Shown piece after piece: positions 11,477 through 23,986 of a stretch of DNA of 64,000 nt. The position numbers were made by a program, and so were the translations under genes. The notes beneath the pieces are model-generated. The model was not told where the DNA came from, made no database searches, and saw only the letters and a list, made by a program, of their open reading frames with translations. The stretch is from Dugong dugon (lineage: Eukaryota; Chordata; Mammalia; Sirenia; Dugongidae), in NCBI GenBank assembly GCA_030035585.1, contig CM057482.1, forward strand, positions 57,106,828 through 57,170,827, in the 5' to 3' direction. The number at the start of each line of letters is the position of its first letter. The first letter of the stretch is position 1.

Positions 11477-13006
11477 TCAGACTATTCTGATTACCACTTT
11501 GACTCCGCTGCCCATGACTGTAACCACACCTACCCAGTTTTGTTGTTTGAGTGCCACAACTTGGCCCCTACTACCATGGGGTCCGATCAGCCCCATTGCA
11601 GTTAGGTATCTTAATTCAGTTAAGGCAGTTCCCTCTGTCAAATCTGATTTATAGAAAATAGCAATCACAGCAGTCTTCAAGGATGCTGGAACTCCCTTTA
11701 CAAATTTGTTCCTCACAGTTGTGGTCAAAGGTGTGTCCTCTGGGCACTCCATGTGTGGGTCTGTGGGTCTGACCTGATAAATCCACTCTACCATGTTGAT
11801 TTCCCTAAGCCTTTGGATACCTTCTTCTACAGTATACCAAGACAGGTCTGGTACTTCAACTTAATTTAGTGTAGGCCACTGCGTAATCCATGCTTCAGCA
11901 ACCCAACCAGATAAACTATTAGATCCTTTCCTAACTTCGCGAGCTAAAATATCGAATGAAGAACCTATGCTTAGTAGACCAATATCAATAACCTCAAGAC
12001 TGATCCATCTTCACGTTCCTTGCACAATTATCCCACATCCTTAATAGCCATTCCCACACATATTCCCCAGGTTTCTGTTTGTACATATTAGAAAAGTCAA
12101 GCAGTTCTTTTGGAGTGTAGCATACCTCCTCCTGAGTCACACTTTGTACTTCACCTTTTGGGGCTCGCTGGGACTTAAGTCTCATTATAGGTCTAGAAGC
12201 CAGAATCTGTAGTGTGTAATTGTTTTGAGAACATTCAGCATTGTCTTGTAAAGCATCTGCCTCAGGCGATGCCCCAGGCAATGACTCAGGCAAGGGCTTT
12301 TTAGAGGCAGCTGGGCTAGGGCGAATCTCATGAGATGGGAGTGGAGGGGCTAATGGTTTTTCTGGGCAGGGTGGTGTAGCAGACAAACATGAAGTAATCT
12401 CTTCAGAGGGGAGTAGTTCTGTTGGCAGGAGTGATTTAACAGAATTTAGGGGCCATGTCTTCAGCTTACTGATTATCTGCCCATATGTCCCCATCCCAAG
12501 TTTCTGGATCCCACTTCTTCCCAATCAATGCCCTTATTTAACTTCAGACACCTCTTGAGGTTGGCAATTGAGCTCGCTTTGTAATTCAGTCACTCTTACA
12601 GTAAGACTCTGGGTTTGGTTTTCGGCAATATCAGCTCTATTACTACAAGAAATAAGGCTTTCTTTCACAGCACAAGTGGAAAATTTGAGGTAGTTTATGC
12701 AGCACTTGAGCTTTGACTCTGAAGCCCTGAGCACATCTTTCTTTCACCAGTTTGTCTAGCAAAAGTAGGACCAACCAACCAGCTTCCTCATACTTCTCAT
12801 TCTGACAAAACTGTAGAAAAATATCACACGTGTTCACCCAGAGCCTCACCTTTCACTAATACCTGATCTATTGGTAGTGAAATTTTGCATATTTGTATCA
12901 CCACCACCTCATGCCATGGATTATCAGTGCCCTCTTCACTGCTGGAAGCAGAGTCATCAATGTCTTTAAGACTAACCAGACTTGAGAACCAATTTAGAAA
13001 ACTCAT
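11477..13006 (-). pseudogene. ERVL gag remnant
   Basis: Several open pieces in different frames cover the gag position between the 5' LTR and protease. The longest (12524-11994, 176 residues) has a proline-rich centre (PPCPEKPLAPPLPSHE..) followed by ELLDFSNMYKQKPGEYVWEW, which resembles an ERVL capsid N-terminal segment. A further capsid-like piece lies at 11794-11477 (..DPHMECPEDTPLTTTVRN..). The acidic N-terminal piece at 13006-12824 may be the start of Gag. Frameshifts separate all of them. Confidence 0.65.
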
Positions 13007-13026
13007 TCCTACAGTTTTGTTTCTCT

Positions 13027-13048
13027 AGAACCACTCTCAGTAACAAAT
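13027..13048 (-). promoter_or_regulatory. Possible degraded tRNA-Leu primer-binding site
   Basis: Directly after the 5' LTR the minus strand reads 'tttgttactgagagtgg', a poor match to the tRNA-Leu complement used by ERVL (TGGTGTCAGGAGTGGGAT). Only the second half agrees well. Its position is right but its identity is weak. Confidence 0.35.
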
Positions 13049-13531
13049 GTCTTTGGCTGGGTTCTCTAGAGAAGCAAAATGAGTAAAGCATATAAATATA
13101 TATACAGAGAGAGATTTATATCAAGGAAATGGCTCACATGACTATAGAGGCTGGAATGTCCCAAGTCCATAGATCAGGATAGAGGTTTCTCCTGATTCAC
13201 ATAACTGCAGGGGCTGGCGAGTCCAAGATTGGCAGTTCAGAGAGCAAAGCTCTTGCTCACAGGCTGTGAAGATCAATGAACCCCAGGATTGGCAGATAAG
13301 CTGCTAGCTCATGTCCCAAGAACCAGAGGTAAGACAAACAGGAGGCAGCTGCAGGATCCAGAGCAGGTAAAAGACAGAATGTCCACTTATATTTGGATGC
13401 AGGCCACACACCCAAGGAAATTCCCTTTCAACTGACTGGCCACCTGCAGCAGATCCCATCATGGGAGTCATCACATAAAAACACTGAGACTTATGGCCCA
13501 GCCAAGTTGACACACAATCTTAACCATCACA
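13049..13531 (-). repeat. 5' LTR of the ERVL provirus
   Basis: On the minus strand it starts TGTGATGGTTAAGATTGTGT at 13531 and ends ..CCAAAGACA at 13049. It is collinear with the LTR at 7035-7512, with many substitutions and small indels such as 'tatatatatacagagaga' near the TATA-like region. Confidence 0.88.
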
Positions 13532-15371
13532 AGTACCTAAAGACTGGAAAAAAAAATTTTGGCTACAAAATATCGAACAAGGGTCTAATCTCTAAAATCT
13601 ATAAGATATTACAACACAATAAAAAGACAAAGAATCCAATTAAAAATGACCTAAGAATATGAACAGATATTTCACCAAAGAAGACATTCAGGTAACTAAC
13701 AGACATGAGGAAATGTTCACAATCATTAGCCATTAGAGAAATGCAAATCAAAATTACAGTGAGATACTGTCTTACCCCAACATTACTGAGACAAATCAGA
13801 AAAACAGAAAATAACGTGTTGGAGAGCTTGTGGAGAGATTGGAACTCTTATGCACTGCTGGTGGGAATGAGAAATGGTATAACCACTTTGGAAAATGATA
13901 TGGCACTTCCTTAAAAAGCTAGAAATAGAAATACCATATAATACAGCAATCCCACTCCTAGGCATATATACTAGAGAAATAAGAGACATTACAGGAATAG
14001 ACATATGCACAACCATGTTCATTATGGCATTATTCAGAATAACAAAAAGATGGAAACAACCAAGTGCCCATCAACAGACGAATGGAGAAACAAATTATGG
14101 CACATACACACAATGCAATACTATACAAAAATAAAGAACAGTGATGAATTGAGAAACATCTCACAACATGGATGAATCTGGAAGGCATTAGTCTGAATGA
14201 AATAAGTCAATCACAAAAGAACAAATACCGTATGACAGCACTATTAGAAAAAATCAAGGGAAGGTTTACACACAGGAAGAAACAATCTTTGATAGTTATG
14301 AGGGAGGGGAAATCACTAACTAAATAGTAGACACGTGTTAACTTTGGTGAAGGGAAAGACAGTACATATTATAGGGGAAGTCAGCACAACATGACCAAGA
14401 CAAAGTCATAGAAACTTCATAGACCCATCCAAACACCCTGAGGGACCAAGTTACTGGGCTGAAGGCTGGGGACCATGGTTTTGGGGGACATGTAGGTCAA
14501 TTGGCACAATATAGTTCATAAAGAAAGTGTTCTACATCTGACTTTGGTGAGTAGCGTCTGGGGTCTTAAAAACTTGTGAGTATCCATCTAAGATACATCT
14601 ATTGGCCCCATCCCTTCCAGAGCAAAGAAGAATGAAGAAAACCAAAGACGTAAGGGAAATGTCAGTCCAAAGGACTAATTGACCACAAGTATTTCAGCCT
14701 CCACCAGCCTGAGCCCAGAACAACTAGATGGTGCCCGGCTACCATCACAGGCCCTTCTGACAAGGATCACAATAGAAGTTCCTGGACAGAGTGGGAGAAA
14801 AATGTAGAACAAAATTTAAGTTCACAAAAAAACACCAGACTTACTGGTCTAACAGAGACTGGTGGAATCCCAGGACTATGGTGCCCGACACCCTTTTAAT
14901 TCAGAACTGAAGTCACTCAGAAGTTCATCCTTCAGCCAAATATTAACACGGTTCTATAAAAGAAACAGAGCACTAGCGGTTAAGAGCTACGGCTGCTAAC
15001 CAAAATGTTGGAAAACCTGTGGGCTAATCCTACTCTGTCCTATAGGATCACTATGAGTCAGAATCCACTTGACAGCAACAGGTTTGTTTGTTTTTTAATA
15101 AAACAAACAATAACATATGTGAGGAACATGCTTCTTACCTTGATCATGTAAATGAGACCAAATGTGCAATACCTGCCCAAAAGCAAAGATGAGAAGGCAA
15201 GAAGCAACAGGAAAACACGACTAATGGAAAGGGGGAACCCAAGTGGAGAAGGGGAGAGGTTTGGCACATCTCGAGGATTATAACCAATGTCACAAAACAA
15301 TTTGTGCATAAATTGTTGAATGAGAAACTAATTTGCTCTGGAAACTTTCACCTAACGCACAATTAAAAAAA
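13532..15371 (+). mobile_element. LINE-1 copy A, 3' part (after ERVL insertion)
   Basis: After the 5-bp duplication the L1 resumes with 'ctaaagactggaaaaaaa', equivalent to 45697 in copy B. It holds the ORF2 C-terminal end (for example 13705-14134, ..[21 protein letters not shown].. and a frame-shifted ..[26 protein letters not shown]) and a 3' UTR ending in 'gcacaattaaaaaaa' near 15371. The 3' UTR carries a SINE at 14968-15097. Unlike copies B and C, it has only one copy of the terminal module. Confidence 0.88.
14968..15097 (+). mobile_element. Afrotherian SINE in the 3' UTR of L1 copy A
   Basis: 'gcggttaagagctacggctg', then 'ctactctgtcctataggatc' and 'gacagcaacaggtttg' identify the SINE; its 5' end is slightly shortened. 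The flanks are near-identical direct repeats: 'ataaaagaaaca' (14956-14967) and 'ataaaacaaaca' (15098-15109). Confidence 0.88.
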
Positions 15372-17461
15372 TCTTATGGATCACAACAGTTCAGTCTGCA
15401 ACTAATCATGGAAATGGTACATGATTGGCAACATTTTATTCTGTTGTAGATGAGTTCACAAAACACACACACACAAACACACGCACACAGTTATATCCAA
15501 ACCCACACACGTTTAAGACCAAGGCTCTTCCTGAGGTGGGTCTTCAGAACTTCGTAGCCTCTTTACAGAGCCAGCATGGAATGTATCATTCCAAAAATTT
15601 AATTTTTCTCAAGGAAAATGGTGGGAAGAAATATGTTATCCTAGTTAAACAATGGTCTATTCTAAAAATGTAAGCTTGTCTTTTGTTATTACTAAAATAA
15701 TGTGATTTTCATTTGAATTCCTTGGAAATAAGCATTACTCCTATATGCTTTAAAAAAAAAAAATCCCACTACTGAATTTCTGCTCGGGAATGAAAATTAT
15801 TGGAAACAAAAGATATCTCTACAGCACCATCTGCTCTGTGACCAACTAGCTTCTCCACCTCTGAGCACCCAGGGCATGCCCCCTTCCCTTCAGAGTGCTC
15901 TACTTCTGCGTGCGACTGTCTCGGCCATCCCCATAGGCATCTGGCCCAGCTCTCTGACACACTCTCCCAGGAGCTTCTCAAAGTCCTACAGGGAATTAGG
16001 ACTTGGACAAAACCGTAGATAAGACTGGAAAAAGGGGCACATATGTTGCCTATATGCACTTTTCATCCTGAGATTCTCTACTTTCTCCACTGTTCCAGCT
16101 CCAAAGAGAACATGCCAAAGTTCCCTGTGTTTGGAACAAGGGGCTGGAATGTCTCCTCCAACCTAGTCACAACATTTTTCAAGTCACTGGCCTGGCAAAT
16201 CCTAAAACCTCAATTAAAGAAAACCAATCTTGAATATAAGCTCCGTGAGAATCACACACAGTGCTCTACTCCCATCTACAGCTATATGTCCACTGACCCT
16301 CCTGCATGGCTCACTGCCTTGCTCAAGGTAGGTGCTCGTCAAATGTTTTCATTTCTCCATTGTATTACAGATCTAGAAAAGGACTCAGAAGTCATCTGAC
16401 ATTCCAATTCACCCACCCTCCTCATCACCTTAGAGCTGATAAGGAGTCCTAGCTCATAGACTGAACAAGTCTCTGTGAATCATGCCCAGTGGAGGGGATA
16501 AAACACCCCCGTGCAATCTTCAGAAAAGACAGGTGCAAAGGAAGCTGTCAGGTTAGCCTCTCTCACTGCCAAAGAAATGTCAACTAATTATACCCTGGGA
16601 GGAAAAAGGGACAGATGGAGTGATGTGACTAACATCATTAGTCTATCTGTCTCTGGGAATTAGAAACAGGGAGAAAGCACAGGATAGTTACCCATAGACT
16701 TCACTAAGGTAGGGCTCAGGAACATTTCCAGTATTTTCTTGCTAAAGAAATATTTATTCTTATTATAAATTCTTCCAGTTATTTTGTGAAGAGGCTGTGA
16801 CTGCCAGAGTGATATCTATTACAATTCAATTGATCACTGTTTGACAACACTCAAGGAATCACAGTTATATCAAATCTGCAGGGCACTATTGTCTTAATAT
16901 AAACAACATGGTGGCAAGGGAGCCACAATGATAAAGAAAAGAAGAGTTTTAAAATGTCCAAAAGGGACATAATAGAAAACAAAACAAAACAAAAAGTGAT
17001 GAAAAAATACATACCCAAGAGAGAAGTGAAATAGGAGAACAAAGAGGGAAGGGATCAGAAGACACAGATGAGGGTCTGATATGAGATGAGTGATATTCAT
17101 GGCATTAATCCACCTTCTTTCAGATTCATTATTGCTTTTTCCTGTATATTGCCAGAGGCTCCAGCTAGCTTGTGCTCAGTAGATGCAAGGCTATACTCCC
17201 TACACTCAGCTGTCAAAAACTTCATCCATTAAAATGTGAGTTCTGAAGACTCTGAAACAAAATTGATATAGTAAATCTGATCCAACAACCACAACATAAA
17301 CATAACACTTATTTTTGAGTGAACTATGTTGAACTTGTATAACAGTAACATAATTGTCAAATTTAGATTAAAATATCTAAAATTTTAGCAGAGCTAAGAA
17401 AAAAAAGGGGGATGTCATTCTTCATATAGTGTAAAAAGTTTAGGTGTTTACATTAAACCAC
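15372..17461. other. Unassigned non-coding DNA with a CA microsatellite
   Basis: A (CA)n-rich run lies at about 15461-15489. A probable L2 fragment is listed separately at 16230-16345. Otherwise I see no repeat family or exon. The ORFs (for example 16043-16399) lack recognisable domains. Confidence 0.5.
16230..16345 (+). repeat. Probable L2 3'-end fragment
   Basis: 'aatataagctccgtgagaat' followed by 'gctcaaggtaggtgctcgtc' and 'aaatgtttt' recalls the L2 3' end (gctccatgagggcag .. gtaggtgctcaataaatg). Degraded. Confidence 0.45.
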
Positions 17462-18020
17462 TGTGATCATTAAGGTAGCGTGTGTTAACTTGACTGGGCC
17501 ATGATTCTCAGTGGTTTGGCAATTATGATGTAGTTTGGCAGTCGTATAATGATATGATCACTTCCATGATGATATTTGATATAATGTGATCACCTCCATG
17601 ATGGGATCAGCTGTGAGGAGTCAATCAGTTGAAAGGGAGTTTCCTGAGGCATGTGGCCTGCATCCAATATAGGTGGACTTTCTGGCAGGGCCCAAGGGCT
17701 TTTGTTCACTCTGGATCCTAAAGCTGGCTCCTGTTCATTTGACCTTCAGTTCTTGGGACATGAACTAGCAGCTTGCCAATCTTAAGATTCATCATTCTTC
17801 TCAGCCTGTGAGCCAGAGCCTTGCTGTGTGACTTGTCGATCTTGGGTTCACCAGCCTGTTTGGCTACGTGAATAAGGAGAAGTCTCCAGCCTGACTCATG
17901 GACTTGGGATTTTCCAGCCTCTACAACCACATGAGCCATTTCCTTCATATAAATCTCTCTCTATGTGTATATTTATATGCTTTACTGGTTTTGCTTCTCT
18001 AGAGAACATAGCCTAAGACA
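17462..18020 (+). repeat. Solo ERVL-type LTR
   Basis: It starts 'tgtgatcattaaggtagcg', continues 'acttgactgggccatgattc', and ends 'gcttctctagagaacatagc' then 'ctaagaca'. It is the plus-strand counterpart of the ERVL LTRs at 7035-7512 and 13049-13531, with shared blocks such as 'catgtggcctgcatccaata' and 'ttgggacatgaactagcagc'. No internal sequence follows. I could not see a convincing 5-bp duplication. Confidence 0.85.
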
Positions 18021-18203
18021 CATTATATAAAAATAATGGAAAAAGGAAATGCAGACACAAAAGCCAGTTGAAAAGCAAGAATATAAATGTTCAGAGAAAC
18101 GTTTGTCAGGGTTTGATAAGAAACTTCCAGGGCTAGGAATAGTGCTTGTTCTCACCAGCAGACTAGAAAATCTGAAGATTCATAGGCATGGAGGAAAGGA
18201 AGG

Positions 18204-18687
18204 TGTCATGGATTGAATTGTGTCCCCCCAAAATACCTGTCAACTTGGCTGGGTCACGATTCCCAGTATTGTATAGTGTACCATTTTGTAATCTGATGTG
18301 ATTTCCTTATGTGTTGTAAATTCAATCACTATGATCTAATAAGATGGATTAGTGGCAGTTATACTAATGAGGTTTACAAGATTGGTTATAAAAGACAGAA
18401 GCGAGCAGAGACACATGGGAACCTCATACCACCAAGAAAGCAGTGCCGGGAGCAGAGCGCATCCTTTGGACCTGAAGTTCCTGCGCGGAGATGCTCCCAG
18501 ACCAAGGGAAGCCTGATACATCACAAGGACTTTACTCCAGAGCTGACAGAGAAAGAAAGCCTTCTCCTGGAGCTGATGCCCTGAATTTGGACTTGTAGCC
18601 TACTGTACTGTGAGAGAATAAACTTCTCTTTGATGAAGTCATCCACTTCTGGTACTTCTGTTATAGCAGCACTAGATGACTAAGACG
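18204..18687 (+). repeat. Solo MaLR/ERVL-like LTR
   Basis: It starts TGTCATGGATTGAATTGTGT and continues 'caacttggctgggtcacgat'. It has a polyadenylation-type 'gagaataaactt' near the 3' end (18613-18625) and ends 'gcagcactagatgactaaga'. It is the same family as the minus-strand LTR at 48192-48710. The flanking bases do not form a clear duplication. Confidence 0.8.
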
Positions 18688-19355
18688 GGGGGTACACAGA
18701 AGGTCTTGCCTCAATAGTGAAGAGCAAGTAAACCTAGACAGAGCTCTTTTCTGGTTCTGCCCAACAAATATTAAAAGCAATACCCAAGAGGGTAAAATGG
18801 TTACAAGTACCTTAGCTGTGCTCCAGAATAAAGTAACAAGCTTATTTATAGGAAAAGGTAAAATTTATAATGTTTGGCATCCAAACATAGATTGCCAGGC
18901 ATGTAAAGAAACCATAAAATTCAACCCATAATGAGGTTATAATGAGATACATCAATTAATTGAAATGGACCCAGAAATTAGAGAAACATTAGAATGAACA
19001 GACAAGAATATTTAAAAGTTATTATAACTGTACTCTATATACTAAAAAAGTTAGAAAGAGACATGAAAGATATATAAAAGACCCTGACTGGACTTCTAGA
19101 GAGAAAAACTACAATATCTGAGATTAAAAACATATTAGATGACAATAATTGCAGATCAGACATTATAGAAGAAAAGATTAGTGAATGTGAAGAAATAGCA
19201 ATAGAAACTACTTAAAATAAAATGCAGAGGTAAAAGAAAAGAAAAAAGTAAAGATAAGAGTAGATATCAATGTAATAAAAAGCAAAGAACAATAGAAAAA
19301 ATCAATTAAGCAAAAAGCTGATTCTTTAAGATCAATAAAACTAGGCTTGTAGATT

Positions 19356-19602
19356 CATCTGCTTCCATTGTCTTCAGATAGCATCTGTCTTCTCCCTTTC
19401 GTGCTTGCTTATCTCTGGGTCTATGCTGCTCCTTATAAGTCTGAGTTGATTAAGTTTAGGCCACACCCTACACTAATATGGTCACCTTAACATAACAAAG
19501 AAAATACTCTTTCCAAACAGGATTACATCTACCGATATAGGGGTTATGATTCCAACACATATTTGGGGGTGTGTGTGGTGGCACAATCCAATCCATAACA
19601 GA
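19356..19602 (-). repeat. LTR fragment (ERVL/MaLR-like)
   Basis: On the minus strand it begins 'tgttatggattggattgtgc', then reaches 'taggtgtggcctaaacttaa'-like sequence. On the plus strand the landmark is 'gtttaggccacaccctacac', also seen in the LTR at 49041-49901. It ends abruptly in L1 sequence at about 19356. Confidence 0.65.
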
Positions 19603-20464
19603 TGCAAACTAGCAAAGCTTACCAAAATGCAATAGATAACTGAATAATTCTGTATCTATTTTAAAAAAAAACCAAAAACTGAATTTGTGGTTAAAAACTT
19701 TCCCAAAAAGAAAACTCCAGGCCCTTGTGGCTTTAATGATGAATTCTACCAAGTATATGAGGAAGAACTAATACCATTTCCACACAAACTCTGCCAGAAA
19801 GTTAACAAGAAAGGAACATTTCCCAGTTCATTCTATGAGGCCAAAATTACCCTGATATACAAACCAGACAAAGCAATCACAAGAAAAGAAAACTACAGAC
19901 CAATATCCCTCACAAACATGGATGTAAAAATTTTCAGCAAGATTTTAAGAAACTAAATCAAGTACCTATGAACAGGTAAGACTTCTTGACCAGTTGAGTT
20001 TATCCCATCAATTTAAGATTGGTTTAACACTGAAAAAAAAATCAGCATAATTCAACATATTAGCAAAAGAAAAAACATATGATCATCCCAATAGACACAG
20101 AAAAAAAAAATTAACAAAATTCAATATGTATTCCTCATTAAAAAAAAAAAAAAATTCACCAACGTAGGAATAGAAGAGAACGTTCTCAACTTGATAAAGT
20201 GCATTTGCAAAATACCTACAGCTAACATCATACTTAACAGTAAAAGACCAACTACTTTTCTCCCTAAAATCAGAACAAGTATGTTGTCTCACTGCATCTA
20301 TTTTCACTGAATAGAAGAATTTAGCAAATATAAAAAAGCAAGAAACAAATGACCAAAAGACAATAATAATAATACTGGGCATCTAGATTAGAAAGAAAGA
20401 GGTAACACTGTCTTTATTTACAGATGACAATATAGAAAATCTGATGAGATCTACAAAAAAGCTA

Positions 20465-22184
20465 TTGCTGTTGTTGTTGTTGTTAGGTGCCATCGAGTTG
20501 ATTCCTACTCTTAGCGACCCTAAGTACAACAGAACGAAACACTGCCCGATCCTGTGTCATTCTCACAATCATTGTGATGCCTAAGCCCATTGTTGGAGCC
20601 ACTGTGTCGATTCATCTCACTGAGGGTCATCCTCTTTTCCCTGACCCTCTAGTTTACCAAGCATAATGTCCTTCTCCAGGAACTGATCCCTCCTAATAAC
20701 ATGTCCAAAGTATGTGAGAAATAGTCTCGCCATCCTTGCTTCTAAGGAGCATTCTGGCTGTATATCTGCAAAGACAGATTTGTTCATTCTTTTGACAATT
20801 CATGGTATATTCAATATTCTTCACCAACACCATAATTCAAAGGCATCAATTCTTCCTCGGTCTTCCTTATTCATCGTCCAGCTTTCGCATGCATATGAGG
20901 CAATTGAAAACATCATGGGTTCGGTCAGGCATACCTTAGTCTTCAGGGTGACATCTTTGCTTTCTGACATTTTAAAGAGGTCTTTTGCAGCAGATTGGCC
21001 CAATGCAATGCATCATTTGATTTCTTGATTGCTGCTTCCATGAATGTTGATTGTGAATCCAAGTAAAACGAAATTCTTGACAACTTCAATTTTTTCTCCA
21101 TTTATCATGATGTTGCTTATTGGTCCATTTGTGAGGATTTGTGTTTTTCTTACGTTGAGGTATAATCCCTACAGAAGACTGTAGTTTTTGATCTTCATCA
21201 GTAAGTGCTTCAGGTCCTCTTCACTTTCAGCAAGCAAGGTTGTGTCATCTGCATATTACAGGTTGTTAACAAGTCTTCCTCCAATCCCAATGCCCTGTTC
21301 TTCTTCATATAGTACAGTTTGTCAGATTATTTGCTCAGCATACAGACTGAATAATCATGATGAAAGGATACAACTCTGATGCATACCTTGACTGTCTTTG
21401 AACCATGCAATGTCCCCCTGTTCTGTTCAAACAACTGCCTCTTCATCTATGTACAAGCTCCTCATGAGCACAATCAAATGTTCTGGGATTCCCATCCTTC
21501 ACAATGTTATCCATAATTTGTTATGATCCACACAGTGGAATGCCTTTGCACAGTCAATAAAACACAGGTAAACATCTTTCTGGTATTCTATGCTTTCAGC
21601 CAGGATCCGTCTTACATCAGCAATGATATCCCTGATTCCACGTCCTCTTCTGAATCCAGCTTAAACTTCTGGCAGTTCCCCGTCAATATACTGCTGCAGC
21701 CGTTTTTGAATGATCTTCAGCAAAATTTTACTTGCATGTGATATTAATGATATTGTTTGATAATTTCCACATTCGGGTGGATCACCTTTCTTTGGAATAG
21801 GCACAAATATGGATCTCTTCCAATCGGTTGGCCAAGTAGCTGTCTTCCAAATTTCTTGGCATAGATGACTGTGCACTTCCAGAGCTGCAACCATTTGTTG
21901 AAACATCTCAATTGGTATTCCATCAATTCCTGGAGCCTTGTTTTTTGCCAGTGTCTTCAGTACAGTTTGGACTTCTTCCTTCAATACCATCAGTTCCTAA
22001 TCATATGCTACCAGCTGAAATGGTTGAATGTCTACCAGTCTTTCTTGGTAGAGCAACTCTGTATGTTCGTTCCATCTTTTTTGGATGCCTCCTGAGTCAT
22101 TTAACATTTTTCCAGTAGAATCTTTCACTGTTGCAACTCAAGGCTTGAATTTTTTCTTCAGTTCTTTCCACTTGAGAAATGTTG
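20465..22184 (-). mobile_element. RTE-type LINE (BovB-like), 5'-truncated
   Basis: A minus-strand RTE LINE sits within L1 ORF2. Its 3' end is at 20465 (plus strand 'ttgctgttgttgttgttgtt', then 'aggtgccatcgagttgattc'). It carries RT sequence at 21990-21661 (EVQTVLKTLAKNKAPGIDGI and later CGNYQTISLISHASKI) and the catalytic box Y-A-D-D-T-T at 21238-21255. Stops and frameshifts inactivate it; one stop lies just upstream of YADD. It is flanked by AGCTA at 20460-20464 and 22185-22189. RTE LINEs supply the enzymes for SINEs sharing their tail, as here. Confidence 0.9.
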
Positions 22185-22727
22185 AGCTACTAGAATTAAT
22201 AAATGAGTTTAACAAGATTGCAGGATATGAGATCAATTTATAAAAAAAAAATTATGTTTTGTTATACTAGCAACAAACAATTGCAAACAGAAATAAAAAA
22301 ATCCTCCACTTACATTAGCATTCAAAAATAAGAAATAATCAGAGATAAGTATGATAAAGGATGTGAAAGACCTCTGCAATAGGAACTATCAAAAACTGCT
22401 TAAAGAAAACCTAAAGAAATGGAGAGATATATCATGTTCATGGGTGGAAAGCTCAACATTGCTAAGATTTCTATTCTCCCCGAAGTGATCTATAGATTCA
22501 ATGTAATTACAGTTAAAATTACAGCAGGCTTTTAAAAAGAAATTAAGAAACATAATCTTAAATTAATATGAAATACAGAAAATCTAAAATGGATATTTAT
22601 TTAAAACAACTTAAAAAGAAAAAAAATCACATGACAAACACTACCTGCTTTCAAGAATTATTACAAAGTTACAGTAATGGTGAAAGTGAGATAGTGGTGT
22701 AAATAAACAGATCAATGTAACAGAAAA

Positions 22728-22842
22728 ACCAAAACCAAAACCAAAATCAAACCAAACCCGTTTCCAAGGGCGGCTGGTAGATTCAAACTGCCAACCTTTT
22801 GATTAGCTGCTGACTTCTTAACCACTGTGCCACCAGGGCTCC
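22728..22842 (-). mobile_element. Internally deleted afrotherian SINE
   Basis: The 5' head (minus strand 'ggagccctggtggcacagtg', 22842 backwards) and the A-rich tail complement are present. The middle ('tctactctgtcctat' segment) is missing. Direct repeats 'atgtaacagaaaa' (22715-22727) and 'atgtaagagaaaa' (22843-22855) bound it exactly. Confidence 0.88.
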
Positions 22843-23986
22843 ATGTAAGAGAAAAGTGTCCAGAAATAGACCAGAACATATAAGAACTACTAATTTTCAA
22901 CAAAGGTACAAAAGAAATTTAATGGAAAAGAAACTTTTTAACAAATGGTGCTGGATAAATTGGATATCTATAGGCAAAAAAAAAAAAAAAAAAAAAGAAC
23001 TTGAATCCATACCTTGCACTATATTTACAAGAAACAAATGTATTGGATCACAGACTTAAATATAAAATCTAAAGCTATAAAACTTGTGGAAGTAAGAACA
23101 GGAGAAACTTTGAGACCTTGGGGTCAGGCAAAGATTTGTTAAGATTCAACACCAAAAGCACAATCCACAGAAGAAAAAACTTGACAAATTGGACTTCATC
23201 AAAATTAAAAACTTTTGTTCTTTGAAATACACTGTCATACTGCTAAAGGGATGAGAAGATAAACTACAGACTGGGAAGAAATATTTGCAAATCAGATATC
23301 TGATAAAAAGAACTTATCTGGAACTGTTAAAACTCAACAATATGAAAACAACTCAATACAATAAAGGGCAAAATATTTGAACAGATATACAGCCATAGAA
23401 GATATACATCCAGCAAATAATATCATGAAATATGCTCAACATCACTTGTCATTAAAGACATGCAAATTACAACCACAATGAGATGTCACAGCATATCTAT
23501 TAGAGTGGCTAACATTCAAAAGACTGACCATACCACGTGTGACAGTGGATAAAAAGAAGTAACTGAAATACTCACACACTGCTGGTGGAAATGTAAAATG
23601 GTACTATCACTGTGGAAAATATTTTAGTCATTTCAGAAAAACATACCCTACTACATAATGCAGCCAATACCCACCTAGGTATTTCTTTACCGAAAAGAAA
23701 TGAAGCATGTGTCCATACAAATACTTGTGCATGAATATTCCTAGCAGACTTTTTATTTAATAATCAAACATAAAAAGAATCCAAATGTTCAATAACAGAT
23801 GATTGGATAAACAAACTCTGGTATACTCATATACCCAAACAAGGAATACTGTTCAGCAAGAAAATGGAATGAACAATTGATATACACTACAGTATGGATA
23901 AATCTCAAAATATTTATGTTGAGTCAAAAAATCCAGACAAACAAGAGTACGTAGTACAGGATTTTGTGTATATAATGGTCTAGAAA

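Larger units (their letters stand above)
7035..13531 (-). mobile_element. ERVL-type endogenous retrovirus, both LTRs, no env seen
   Basis: A complete but decayed class III (ERVL) provirus lies on the minus strand, 6.5 kb, between two related LTRs (13049-13531 as 5' LTR and 7035-7512 as 3' LTR). Minus-strand order: gag remnants (13006-11477), protease motif (about 11100), reverse transcriptase (about 10700-10300), RNase H (9553-9236), integrase (about 9060-8510) and dUTPase (8139-7918), then the 3' LTR. This order, with dUTPase last and no envelope gene, is the known ERVL layout. It is inserted antisense into L1 copy A. All reading frames are broken. The two LTRs differ at very roughly one base in ten by eye, so the insertion is old. 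Confidence 0.92.

Noticed and set aside
7035-13531. Possibility of an intact or active endogenous retrovirus
   Set aside because: Gag and Pol are split by many frameshifts and stops, the protease box is altered, the LTRs are clearly diverged, and no env is visible.
17462-17580. Repeated 'atgatatgatcac' and 'gatgatatttgatataatg' motifs as a possible regulatory array
   Set aside because: They fall within the solo ERVL LTR and look like a small local duplication in its U3 region.
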